Shown here: one piece after another, positions 15,296 through 23,373 of the stretch | How the letters are laid out: every line of letters starts with the position of its first letter | Numbering within the stretch: position 1 is the stretch's first letter | Source of the DNA: Acidimicrobiaceae bacterium | GTDB taxonomy: Bacteria; Actinomycetota; Acidimicrobiia; Acidimicrobiales; Ilumatobacteraceae | Assembly (NCBI GenBank): GCA_020637295.1 | Contig: JACJWF010000023.1 | Span: 1 to 32,209 of the forward strand | Length of the DNA stretch: 32,209 nucleotides | Direction of reading: 5' to 3' | The notes under the pieces: model-generated | Seen by the model: only the letters and a program-made list of their open reading frames with translations | Told to the model about the DNA's origin: nothing | Database searches by the model: none | Made by a program: the position numbers and the translations under genes

Positions 15296-16711
15296 ATGAG
15301 CCAGGGGCACAGCAGCGAGCGCACGACGACGGTCCGGTTCCCGGAAGGGTTCCTGTGGGGGGCGGCGACGGCGGCCTACCAGATCGAGGGCGGGGCTGAG
15401 GATGGCGGCCGGGGCCGGTCCGTGTGGGACGACTTCTCACACACCGAGGGCAAGGTGGCGCACGGCCACACGGGTGACATCGCCTGCGACCACTACCACC
15501 GGCTGGACGAGGACCTCGCGCTGATGGCCGACCTCGGGCTGCAGTCGTACCGCTTCTCCATCTCCTGGTCCCGCGTGCTGCCGGGCGGGTTCGGCGAGGT
15601 GAACCGGGAGGGGCTGGACTTCTACCACCGCCTGGTGGACGGTCTGCTCGCCCGCGGCATCGTGCCCAACATCACCCTGTTCCACTGGGACCTGCCGTCC
15701 GCGCTGGAGGAGCACGGCGGCTTCCGCAGCAGGGACACCGTGCACTGGTTCGCCGACTACGCCGCGCTCATCGCCCGCGAGTTGGGCGACCGGGCGCCGA
15801 TGATCGCCACGTTCAACGAGCCGTGGTGTTACGCCTACCTCGGCCACGCCGACGGCCATCACGCGCCGGGCCTGCGCGACGACAAGGCCGCGGTCACCGT
15901 GGCCCACCACCAACTGCTGGCCCACGGCCTGGCCGTGGACGCCATGCGGGCGGAGCGGAACGACCTCTCGCTGGGCATCGTCATCAACCCGTCGCTGGCC
16001 CGCAGCGAGGGCGAGCCGCCCGCGCCCGCGGACGCGCTCCGCCGGATCGACGGCATTCAGAACCGCTGGTGGTTCGATGCACTGCTGACCGGCCAGTACC
16101 CGGCCGACGTGATGGAGGGGTTCGGCGCCCTCGCCGACGCCGTGCTGCCCGGCGACCTGGAGCAGATCGCCCGGCCGCTGGACTGGATCGGCCTGAACTG
16201 CTACTTCGACAGCCTGTTCAGTGGGCTGGACCCCGACCCCGCTCAGGCCGGGGCGCCCGGCAACCAGCCCGTGCTGTCGTTCCCCACCGTGCGCAGCGTG
16301 CGCCCCGCGCCGGTGCGGGCGGAACACACCGACATGGGCTGGCCGATCACCCCCGACGGGTTCCGCGAACTGCTCGTACGCCTGCACCACGACTATCCGG
16401 ACCTGCCGCCCGTGTACGTCACGGAGAACGGGTGCGCCTACGACGACCCGGTGGTGGATGGGGTGTGCGACGACCAGCGCCGCATCGCCTTCCTCACCCG
16501 CTACCTCACCGCGCTGCGGGCGGCCATGGACGACGGCGTGGACGTGCGTGGGTACTACCAGTGGTCGCTGTTCGACAACTTCGAGTGGGCCTTTGGGTAC
16601 GACCAGCGTTTCGGCCTGGTGCATGTGGACTTCGACACGCTCACCCGCACGCCCAAGGCGTCGGCCCACTGGTATCGCGGGGTGGTGGCCGCCAACGGCC
16701 TGCCGGGGTGA
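15296..16711 (+). CDS. Glycoside hydrolase family 1 (beta-glucosidase-like)
   Basis: 471 residues. Complete GH1 barrel: FPEGFLWGAATAAYQIEGG at the start, acid/base E175 in TFNEPW, nucleophile E377 in YVTENG, and the C-terminal RGYYQWSLFDNFEWAFGY block that binds the glycone. It retains the anomeric configuration of beta-glucosides or related sugars. I chose ATG 15296; the frame runs on upstream to 15173 but looks non-coding. There is no signal peptide, so it acts in the cytosol on imported or internal oligosaccharides. A TACCGT lies 10 nt before the ATG and an AAGGGG may serve as ribosome site. No transporter is adjacent. Confidence 0.93.
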   Translation: MSQGHSSERTTTVRFPEGFLWGAATAAYQIEGGAEDGGRGRSVWDDFSHTEGKVAHGHTGDIACDHYHRLDEDLALMADLGLQSYRFSISWSRVLPGGFGEVNREGLDFYHRLVDGLLARGIVPNITLFHWDLPSALEEHGGFRSRDTVHWFADYAALIARELGDRAPMIATFNEPWCYAYLGHADGHHAPGLRDDKAAVTVAHHQLLAHGLAVDAMRAERNDLSLGIVINPSLARSEGEPPAPADALRRIDGIQNRWWFDALLTGQYPADVMEGFGALADAVLPGDLEQIARPLDWIGLNCYFDSLFSGLDPDPAQAGAPGNQPVLSFPTVRSVRPAPVRAEHTDMGWPITPDGFRELLVRLHHDYPDLPPVYVTENGCAYDDPVVDGVCDDQRRIAFLTRYLTALRAAMDDGVDVRGYYQWSLFDNFEWAFGYDQRFGLVHVDFDTLTRTPKASAHWYRGVVAANGLPG

Positions 16712-16714
16712 CGC

Positions 16715-17512
16715 CTACTCCAGGGTGGAGGCGTGCAGCCGGTTGATCGTCGGCCGGACGATCAGCGTGTAGGTGTCGGCCAACGCCACCTCACGGTGGG
16801 CGGCCTGGGCGGCCAGGCGCTCCGGGTCCAACGCCACGGTCATGAACGCCTGGCGGCTGGGGAAGGCATTGAACCGCACCTGGTCCCACGTGCGGCCGTC
16901 ACCGAGGATGGTGCCCTCGGCCTGCAGCCACGCCGCGATGCGCACCCCGTTGGGAACTGCCACCTTCGCCGCGTGGTCCGTGTAGGTGGCCATCTCCGTG
17001 ACGCTCTCCGGCTCCTTGAACTTCAGCACGTGCACCACCATCACGTCGCCGTCCTCGGCGGTGGGTGGGAAGGGCACGTCGTCCCACGAGGGCGCGTCGG
17101 CGGGCAGTTCCGGCACGGGCATGGGGAGGCAGCCGATGACGATGGTCTCGGCCATGCCGGCGTCCTTGTGCTCGTGCAGCGCCTGAAAGTCCGGCCGCTG
17201 CTGCATCTCGATGAACGCCCGCCGGCTGGGGTACTTGACGATGCCGACGCGGTCCCACTTGGGCGTGTCGTTGAGGAACTGGGTGTCCACGTCGCCCACG
17301 AACACGGGCTCGGCGCCGATCGCCGTGAGTGGCCCGATCGGCGCGTACAGGTCGTCGGCCTCGCGGCCGGTGAGGGTGGTCTGGCGCCCGTCGGCGTAGT
17401 CGGCGCGCTCGCGGTAGCGCATCAGGTTCACCATCCAGATCGGCCCGTCGTCGTCCGGCGGCGTGGTGGCCAGGCGGATGGCGTAGTCCTTGTCGATCTG
17501 GCCGTAGCGCAT
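16715..17512 (-). CDS. Two-domain DUF1330-like alpha+beta barrel protein
   Basis: 265 residues that look like two copies of a ferredoxin-like (dimeric alpha/beta barrel) domain. Domain 1 has GPIWMVNLMRYRERADY and VGIVKYPSRRAFIEMQQRPDF. Domain 2 has DVMVVHVLKFKE and VRFNAFPSRQAFMTVALDPERL. The 'V.Y/FPSR.AF..M' phrase occurs once in each half, as in DUF1330. No catalytic residues are assigned for the family. An AGGGGAAGG ribosome site precedes the ATG at 17512. Convergent with the GH1 gene, with 3 bp between stops. Confidence 0.7.
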   Translation of the reverse strand: MRYGQIDKDYAIRLATTPPDDDGPIWMVNLMRYRERADYADGRQTTLTGREADDLYAPIGPLTAIGAEPVFVGDVDTQFLNDTPKWDRVGIVKYPSRRAFIEMQQRPDFQALHEHKDAGMAETIVIGCLPMPVPELPADAPSWDDVPFPPTAEDGDVMVVHVLKFKEPESVTEMATYTDHAAKVAVPNGVRIAAWLQAEGTILGDGRTWDQVRFNAFPSRQAFMTVALDPERLAAQAAHREVALADTYTLIVRPTINRLHASTLE

Positions 17513-17629
17513 GGTGACGTCCTTCCCCTCCGGTGGTCGGCAGCATGCCACACCAGCTGCTGTTCTGTCACGATGAATGTCATTAGATCCGGCACCGCCG
17601 AAGAACCCGACCAGGCATTCCCGTTCCAG

Positions 17630-17642
17630 TACGCTCCCGCGA
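17630..17642 (+). promoter_or_regulatory. -10 element for the DTR/SGNH gene
   Basis: TACGCT (17630-17635) lies seven bases before the ATG at 17643. This supports that start over the upstream in-frame ATG at 17577 and suggests a leaderless message. Confidence 0.5.
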
Positions 17643-19574
17643 ATGGCTGCACGGGGGCGCAGCGGCACTGCGGCACGGACGGGCGCATTGGTGACGGCCG
17701 TGGCAATGCTCGCCGGGGCAACACCCGTCGCGGCCGCGCCCCTTCCCACTCCAGCCCGCCTCGCTGCGGTCGCCGCACCCACCCCGGCCGGCAGCACCGC
17801 CGCCTATCAGCCCATCGGCCCGTTGCGCGCCGCCGACACCCGGTTGGAGGAGTGCGGCTGCACCGTGCTGGAGGACGGCACCGTCCGCGTGCAACTGGTG
17901 GGCGCCGGCAGCGAGCTGGCCGGGGTGCCCGAGGCCACCACTGCGGTGATGGTGGCGGTGTCCGCACCACCCGCCGCGGCCGGCGGGTACGTGCAGATCT
18001 GGCCGGCCGGCGGGCCGGTGCCCTCTACCTCCGTGCTCAACCTGTCCACCCGCAGCGCAGTCAGCAACAGCGCGGTCGTACCGCTGGGCGAGGGCGGTGC
18101 CGTGGACATCCGCTCGTCCACCCCCGTGGACCTGGTGCTCGACCTGTTGGGCGTTTTCACCCCGGCCACGTCCGCCACGGCGGGTCGCTTCCAACCCCTC
18201 GCACCGGACCGCCTGCTGGACACCCGCACCGGCGACCCGCTGGAGCCGGGCGGGGCCGTCACCGTGGCGCTGCCCGAGGGCGTACCGTCCGACGCCACCG
18301 CCGTGGCCGTGAACGTCACCAGCGTGGGCGCGCCGCGGGGCTTCTTCTCCGCGCACCCCGCCGGCGCCGAGGCCAACGGCACGTCCTTCATGAACGTGGA
18401 CGGCACGGGCGCGCCGCGAGCCGGAGCCGTGGTCGTACCGGTGTCGGCAGACGGGTTCGTGGTCACGGCTTCGCCTGGCGGGCACCTGATCGTGGACATC
18501 ACAGGGTGGTTCACCGGAGAGTCCGCCGACGACAGCAGCGACGGACTGTTCGTGCCCGTTGTCCCCCAGCGCCTGCTGGACACCCGCACCGACCCGCCCC
18601 GGGTGTGGCCGGGCGGCACCCGCGAGATCCCCCTGCCGGTGCAGGCCGCCGCGCTGGTCACCAATGTCACCGCTGTCGCCCCCGATGCCCGCAGCTACAT
18701 CACCGCCTACCCTGCCGGCACCACACGGCCCGGCACCTCGACGCTGAACACCGCCCATCGCAACGCCACCACCGCCAACCAGGCCATCGTGCCGGTCAGC
18801 GACCGCGGCATGGCCTTCTTCTCCAACCGGGGCGCCGAGCTGGTGGTGGACCTGCAGGGCTGGTTCACCGGTACCCCGGTGGCCGCCACGCAACCGGTTC
18901 CTCCGAACACTCCGCCCGTGCCGCACGTGCTGATGATCGGCGACAGCTCGCTCGGCGGGTTCACGATCGTGCCGCAGGCGAAAGCCACGTTCCAGGGCTA
19001 TTCGTACGTGTACGACGCCGAGCCGTGCCGCCGCCTGGTGCGGGAGTCCTGCATCAGTTCGTACACGAACGTGAAGCCGAACACCGCGCTGAAGGCGATC
19101 CAGGGCTGGCAGGGCCCGTTCGACATCGTGGTGATCAAGACCGGCTACAACGACGTGATCACCAACTTCGAGACGCACGTTCGCCAGATCATCGACGCGG
19201 CGCGGGCCAAGGGGGCGAAGATGATCCTCTGGCTCACCTACAGCGAGGGGCCGGTGGTCAGCCGGTACTGGGCACAGAACGATGTGCTCCGCCAGTTGGC
19301 CGCGTCACCCGAGTTCCCCGACCTGGTGATCGCCGACTGGCGCACGTACGCCGGCCACTCATCGGGGTGGTACTCGTCGGACCGGTTGCATCTGCTGGGC
19401 CTCGGCGTGTGGGCCACCGGTGACTACATCTCCCGCTGGATCGCCCACCTCAGCCACCTGCCCTGCCCGCAGCCGTGGGCGCCGGGTGAAGCGGCGAACC
19501 CGGTGTGCCCCAGCCCCGATGGCGTCCTCGCCTACACCGGCGTCCTGCCGGACATCCGCGGCCTGTATTTGTGA
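17643..19574 (+). CDS. Secreted protein with three DTR repeats and a C-terminal SGNH/GDSL hydrolase
   Basis: 643 residues. Residues 1-32 are a signal peptide ending AAA. Three repeats of ~120 residues follow, with DTR at 65, 193 and 313, the GY/GFF..P.G strands and D[IL].G[WV]F endings. The GTPVAATQPVP linker spans 410-420. The C-terminal 215 residues are an SGNH-type esterase: block I GDSSLGG with S435, block III KTGYND with N503, and block V D580-x-x-H583 in SSDRLHLLG. Such enzymes deacetylate or hydrolyse esters on cell-wall or extracellular polysaccharides. Repeat module and linker match the sortase-ended protein at 8590-10293, so the two are domain-swapped paralogues. Substrate unknown. 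Confidence 0.87.
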   Translation: MAARGRSGTAARTGALVTAVAMLAGATPVAAAPLPTPARLAAVAAPTPAGSTAAYQPIGPLRAADTRLEECGCTVLEDGTVRVQLVGAGSELAGVPEATTAVMVAVSAPPAAAGGYVQIWPAGGPVPSTSVLNLSTRSAVSNSAVVPLGEGGAVDIRSSTPVDLVLDLLGVFTPATSATAGRFQPLAPDRLLDTRTGDPLEPGGAVTVALPEGVPSDATAVAVNVTSVGAPRGFFSAHPAGAEANGTSFMNVDGTGAPRAGAVVVPVSADGFVVTASPGGHLIVDITGWFTGESADDSSDGLFVPVVPQRLLDTRTDPPRVWPGGTREIPLPVQAAALVTNVTAVAPDARSYITAYPAGTTRPGTSTLNTAHRNATTANQAIVPVSDRGMAFFSNRGAELVVDLQGWFTGTPVAATQPVPPNTPPVPHVLMIGDSSLGGFTIVPQAKATFQGYSYVYDAEPCRRLVRESCISSYTNVKPNTALKAIQGWQGPFDIVVIKTGYNDVITNFETHVRQIIDAARAKGAKMILWLTYSEGPVVSRYWAQNDVLRQLAASPEFPDLVIADWRTYAGHSSGWYSSDRLHLLGLGVWATGDYISRWIAHLSHLPCPQPWAPGEAANPVCPSPDGVLAYTGVLPDIRGLYL

Positions 19575-19597
19575 AGCCGGCCGCGCCCGGTGGGCGG

Positions 19598-19603
19598 TAG
19601 CGT
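19598..19603 (+). promoter_or_regulatory. Putative ssrA -10 element
   Basis: TAGCGT, a TANNNT hexamer, lies 18 bases before the mature tmRNA 5' end. That leaves room for a short 5' leader removed by RNase P. I find no convincing -35. Confidence 0.4.
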
Positions 19604-19621
19604 GAGGGCAGTTCACACCAC

Positions 19622-20009
19622 GGGGCTGACTGGTTTCGACATCAGATTCGTCGTGCGAGCGTGCGACCCGAGTTGCTCAGACTCGCTAAACGGGGCAACC
19701 CAAAGAATTGCCAACGAGCAGTTCGCTCTCGCCGCCTGATCTGATCAGGTAGTGAAGAGACATCGTGACCAGAAATGGCGCACGGGGCCGATCCACCGCA
19801 GCCCGGCAACAGAAGCGGGGGATGGCAGCGGGAAAGACCGCTGGCGTCGGGAAAGACCGATGACCGTTCGGAAAGACGAGCCGCGGGCAACCGGGTAACC
19901 GGAAGCCAGCCGACCCGCCGGTCCCTCTGCGTCAGAGGGTGAGTCGGGAATGGTCGTAGCACGGGCGTACGTCGCCTGATGGACGGGGGTTCGATTCCCC
20001 CCAGCTCCA
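19622..20009 (+). ncRNA. ssrA: tmRNA (ssrA)
   Basis: One-piece tmRNA of 388 nt without an encoded CCA. The 5' end GGGGCTGACTGGTTTCGAC is the classical start. The 3' end has a T-arm GGGGGTTCGATTCCCCC and closes with CAGCTCC plus discriminator A. The acceptor stem pairs GGGGCTG with CAGCTCC, and its third pair is G-U, the alanyl-tRNA synthetase identity element. A reading frame at 19710-19739 encodes the tag ANEQFALAA and stops at TGA. The middle holds several GC-rich pairings with GGGAAAGACC-like repeats, consistent with pseudoknots. With SmpB it rescues stalled ribosomes. Its 3' end is the likely attachment site for the island to the right. Confidence 0.95.
19710..19739 (+). other. tmRNA tag reading frame (ANEQFALAA)
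   Basis: GCC AAC GAG CAG TTC GCT CTC GCC GCC TGA follows the upstream AAAGAATT. The ALAA end is the standard ClpXP/ClpAP degron. The resume codon is taken as the GCC at 19710. Confidence 0.85.
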
Positions 20010-20016
20010 CGCAGTT

Positions 20017-20054
20017 CGAGGCGCATATGCCCAACTCAGGGCGGATGCGCCTCG
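20017..20054 (+). terminator. Hairpin just after ssrA
   Basis: CGAGGCGCAT (20017-20026) and ATGCGCCTCG (20045-20054) are perfect 10-bp arms. Inside them GCCC and GGGC can extend the stem beyond a 2x2 mismatch, leaving a 6-nt loop (AACTCA). It starts 7 nt after the tmRNA end. No clear T-run follows (TTCGCG), so it is either a stable processing or termination hairpin or part of the island attachment region. Confidence 0.55.
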
Positions 20055-20217
20055 TTCGCGCCTGGCAGCAGGACGCGAGGAGGACGCGGCGCACGGCGTT
20101 CATGGTTTCGCAACGTTTGCCCCTCGGCCACGCTGCGTGCTCGTCGACCGGCGGCTTGATGATCTTCCTTGCCGTGCCGATGCATCAGGTGGCGCGAAAC
20201 TTGGCGGGGGTGGATGC

Positions 20218-22944
20218 ATGGCTGTGCCGCAACTGAAGGGCGACGCATTGAAGGCGGTGAAGCACCGCGGCACGCACATGCAGATCATCGCTGCCGCTGG
20301 CTCCGGCAAGACCGAGGTCGTCTCACAGCGCGTCGCCGATCTCCTGGCTGATGGTGTGGAACCCCGAGGCATCGTTGCGTTCACCTTCACCGAGCGGGCC
20401 GCGGAAGAGCTGAAGCAGCGAATCGCCCAACGGGTCGAGGAGCGTCTCGGGCGTGCCTCGCTGGATCTCCTCGTCGGCCTGTTCGTCGGGACGATCCACT
20501 CGTTCTGCTTCCAGCTGCTCCAGCACTATGTGCCGCGCTACGAGACGTACGACGTCCTCGACGAGAACCAGTTCACGGCTCTGCTCTCGCGTGAGGCCAA
20601 TCGGCTGGGCGTCCGGGAACTCGACCCGCGGAACAGGTTGTTTGCCGGCATCGAGACGTTCGCTCGCAGCGTCGACGTCGTGGAGAACGAGTTGATCGAT
20701 CCGGCGACCGTGCCCGGACGGTTCGGCGAGATCCTCGGCGACTACCTTGACATGCTCGAGCGCTATCGCCTGTTGACCTACGGGCAGCAGATCGTCCGAG
20801 CGGTCACCGCCCTCGAGGACCTGCAGGTGGCCGAGGCTGTGCACGTAACGCTCCGCCACCTGATCGTCGACGAATACCAGGACGTCAATCCGGCGCAGGA
20901 GCGACTGATCGAGCTGCTCGTGAGCGGTGGTGCGGAGCTGTGCGTGGTGGGCGACGACGACCAGGCCATCTACCAGTGGCGCGGGTCGGACGTGGGCAAC
21001 ATCGTGCGATTCCGGGATCGCTATCCCGACGTCGCCGAGTTCACGATCTCGACCAACCGCCGGAGTCGACCCGAGATCATCGCCGCCGCGAACAAGTTCG
21101 CAACGTCGATTCCGAATCGCCTCGCGAAGAAGATGCTGCCCGACCGACCACCGAGCGACAGCGGCGACACCGTGGTGTGCTGGTCAGCAGACACCGCCGC
21201 CGAGGAAGCCGGATGGATCGCCAACATGATCCTCGATCTTCACGATGCCGGCGTTGCGTACCGCGACATCGCCGTGCTCGTCCGCGGCCGAGCCTCCTAC
21301 CCGGCCCTCATTGAGGCGTTCTCGACGTTCGGCATTCCGGTACAGCCAGGGGGTCGCACCGGACTGTTCGACGCACCGGAGGCAGTCCTGCTCGGCCAGA
21401 CGGTCTGCTGGCTGGCCGACATCGAATGGCGCTCCGGCTACGGCAACGGCCATCCCGTCACCGAGGACGACCTCCTCGATGGTTACCAGGCGCTGTTCGG
21501 TGTCGACGGCCCGAGGGTCGGCGCCGTCCGCACCTTCCTGCGCGGATGGCGTCAGCATGCAAACCAGGACAAGAAGCCATCGGACCTCGTCGGTGAGTTC
21601 TACGAGCTCTGCGATGTACTCGACGTACGGGAGTGGGACCCCACCGACGACCTCACGATCAACCGACTCGGGATATTGGCCCGCTTCACGATGCTCCTCA
21701 CCGATTACGAGTCAGTCCGGCGCCGAGCGCGTCCCGACGCCGCCGCGCCGGGCGAACAGGTCGGAGGCCAGGACAGGGGCCCATGGCACTACAAGAACCT
21801 GGCACTCCACATCATTAACTACGCACAGGGGGCCTACGAAGGCTTCGACGGAGAACTGGACGTCGACCTTGACGCCGTCGACCTCACGACGGTGCACCGC
21901 GCGAAAGGGTTGGAGTGGCCGGTCGTGTTCGTCCCGGCGATGACCGCCAAGCGGTTCCCCTCGTCGAAGACCGGGAGCACCCAGGACTGGCAGCTCCCCC
22001 GGACCTTGTTCGACGCAGACCGCTATGAAGGATCCGATGCGGACGAACGCCGACTGTTCTACGTCGCAACCACGCGCTCGCGGGACTTCCTGAGCGTTTC
22101 GCGCCACGAGCGCGTGACCACCAACCGCACGGCCCCAAGCCCCTACTTCAACGAGATGACCGGCCGGCGATGCCTACCGGACGAAGTCCGATTCCCCACC
22201 ATCGAGCCCCGACGGGCCGACGAGGAGCTCGACGTCACCCTGTCGTTCAGCGAACTCTCCCAGTACCTCTCGTGCGGCATGGAGTACCGACTCAGGGGGC
22301 TACTCGGATTCCAACCGCGTCTGGCGCCCGAACTCGGCTATGGAAAGGCGGTTCACCACATGCTCCGCGCCGTTGCGGACCACACTCGGGAGAACGGGGC
22401 CGTGCCGTCGGCCAAGCAGATCGATCGCATGCTCGACGATCGCTTCTTCCTGCCGACTGCCAACAAGGTCGCACACCGCGAGATGAGGGAAGCCGCCCGT
22501 CGCCTGATCGGCGACTACGTGACCAAGTTCGAGGAGGACCTGTTCCGCGTGTGGGAGTCGGAGCGGCCGTTCGAACTGCGTCTTGACGGGGTGACGATCA
22601 GCGGGCGAGCCGACGTCATCCTCGACAACGAGGGTGGCGTACCGACGGGCCTCGCCATCCTCGACTACAAGACCTCCACCAAAGGCGACGGCAACCACGA
22701 CCTCCAGCTGCAGATCTACGCCAACGCTGGCCGGCGAGAGGGCCTCGATATCCGTGGCGCCTACGTCCACGGCCTCAAGAACGTGAAGCGAACCGACGTC
22801 GACGTCGCGGACCCGGCACTCGCCGCCTCCGAGCAGACTGTTGTCCAAGCAGCGGCCCGGCTGAAGGTCCGGGACTTCACCGCCAAGCCGGGGAAGTCAT
22901 GCCGTTCGTGCGAGGTTCGAACGGTCTGCGCGTGCTCCGCGTAG
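20218..22944 (+). CDS. UvrD-type SF1 helicase fused to a Cas4/AddB-like Fe-S nuclease
   Basis: 908 residues from an ATG at 20218 behind a GGCGGGGG ribosome-site-like stretch. Helicase motifs: Walker A AAAGSGKT (25-32), Ia AFTFTERAAEEL, II VDEYQD (217-222), III GDDDQAIYQWRG (245-256), IV TNRRSRPEI, V TVHRAKGLEWPVVF and VI ERRLFYVATTRS. The C-terminal ~230 residues form a PD-(D/E)XK nuclease: SFSELSQYLSC start, GKAVHH (709-714), GRADVI with D799, and LDYKTS with D816/K818. Four cysteines (C686, C895, C898, C904) are spaced as in AddB/Cas4 for a 4Fe-4S cluster. It likely unwinds and degrades DNA ends. It is the first island gene after ssrA and is convergent with the restriction operon, 21 bp away. 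Confidence 0.9.
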   Translation: MAVPQLKGDALKAVKHRGTHMQIIAAAGSGKTEVVSQRVADLLADGVEPRGIVAFTFTERAAEELKQRIAQRVEERLGRASLDLLVGLFVGTIHSFCFQLLQHYVPRYETYDVLDENQFTALLSREANRLGVRELDPRNRLFAGIETFARSVDVVENELIDPATVPGRFGEILGDYLDMLERYRLLTYGQQIVRAVTALEDLQVAEAVHVTLRHLIVDEYQDVNPAQERLIELLVSGGAELCVVGDDDQAIYQWRGSDVGNIVRFRDRYPDVAEFTISTNRRSRPEIIAAANKFATSIPNRLAKKMLPDRPPSDSGDTVVCWSADTAAEEAGWIANMILDLHDAGVAYRDIAVLVRGRASYPALIEAFSTFGIPVQPGGRTGLFDAPEAVLLGQTVCWLADIEWRSGYGNGHPVTEDDLLDGYQALFGVDGPRVGAVRTFLRGWRQHANQDKKPSDLVGEFYELCDVLDVREWDPTDDLTINRLGILARFTMLLTDYESVRRRARPDAAAPGEQVGGQDRGPWHYKNLALHIINYAQGAYEGFDGELDVDLDAVDLTTVHRAKGLEWPVVFVPAMTAKRFPSSKTGSTQDWQLPRTLFDADRYEGSDADERRLFYVATTRSRDFLSVSRHERVTTNRTAPSPYFNEMTGRRCLPDEVRFPTIEPRRADEELDVTLSFSELSQYLSCGMEYRLRGLLGFQPRLAPELGYGKAVHHMLRAVADHTRENGAVPSAKQIDRMLDDRFFLPTANKVAHREMREAARRLIGDYVTKFEEDLFRVWESERPFELRLDGVTISGRADVILDNEGGVPTGLAILDYKTSTKGDGNHDLQLQIYANAGRREGLDIRGAYVHGLKNVKRTDVDVADPALAASEQTVVQAAARLKVRDFTAKPGKSCRSCEVRTVCACSA

Positions 22945-22965
22945 GTGCCCAGCCGGACGGCCGGC

Positions 22966-23373
22966 TCAGAGTTGTCCGCGTCCGATGTTCCGCCTCGGCA
23001 GCTTGATCCCCTCCTTGACCGTAAGTCGCGCCGCCGGGCTAGTAGGTGGGAAGCTGAAGCTGGCGTGTGGCGGAACGATCCAGTGCCAGGCATCCACCAA
23101 GAGTCCCGGCTCGTGCTGGGCAAGCGTTCGGACGGCCCATGCCTTCTTCGCAACCATCACCTTGGCGTCCGACAGGTTGGCCGAGTGAACCTCAATCGCT
23201 GCACCGGCGCCCGAGGTCCGCTCGACCACATAGTCCCACCGCCTCTCGTTCGGATCACATGCCTTGAAGTCATCATCGAGGCATGCACTCCGCCTTGGCG
23301 TGTCAGTGATCAGCCGTCGATGCGCTGACGCGATGCCCTGCTTGCCCTGCCCCCACCCAATGGTGCAGGTCAT
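22966..23373 (-). CDS. Small protein of unknown function paired with the ATPase
   Basis: 135 residues, not recognised. Its ATG overlaps the ATPase stop by 4 bp, so the two are translationally coupled. The middle reads NERRWDYVVE (42-51), AIEVHSANLSDAKVMVAKKAW (split at S64), giving D47, E61-x-H63, K71 and K76/K77. A strand ending in Asp, a strand with E-x-[HK] and a following lysine-bearing helix are loosely like a PD-(D/E)XK core with His at the Lys position; this is inference. Two cysteines (C31, C39) lie in the N-terminal third. The C-terminus is basic. As the last gene of the res-mod-ATPase operon it could be an effector or specificity subunit. Confidence 0.72.
   Translation of the reverse strand: MTCTIGWGQGKQGIASAHRRLITDTPRRSACLDDDFKACDPNERRWDYVVERTSGAGAAIEVHSANLSDAKVMVAKKAWAVRTLAQHEPGLLVDAWHWIVPPHASFSFPPTSPAARLTVKEGIKLPRRNIGRGQL

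Noticed and set aside
17583..19178. 531-codon minus-strand frame over the SGNH protein
   Set aside because: No recognisable domain, antisense to a gene with signal peptide, repeats and catalytic residues.
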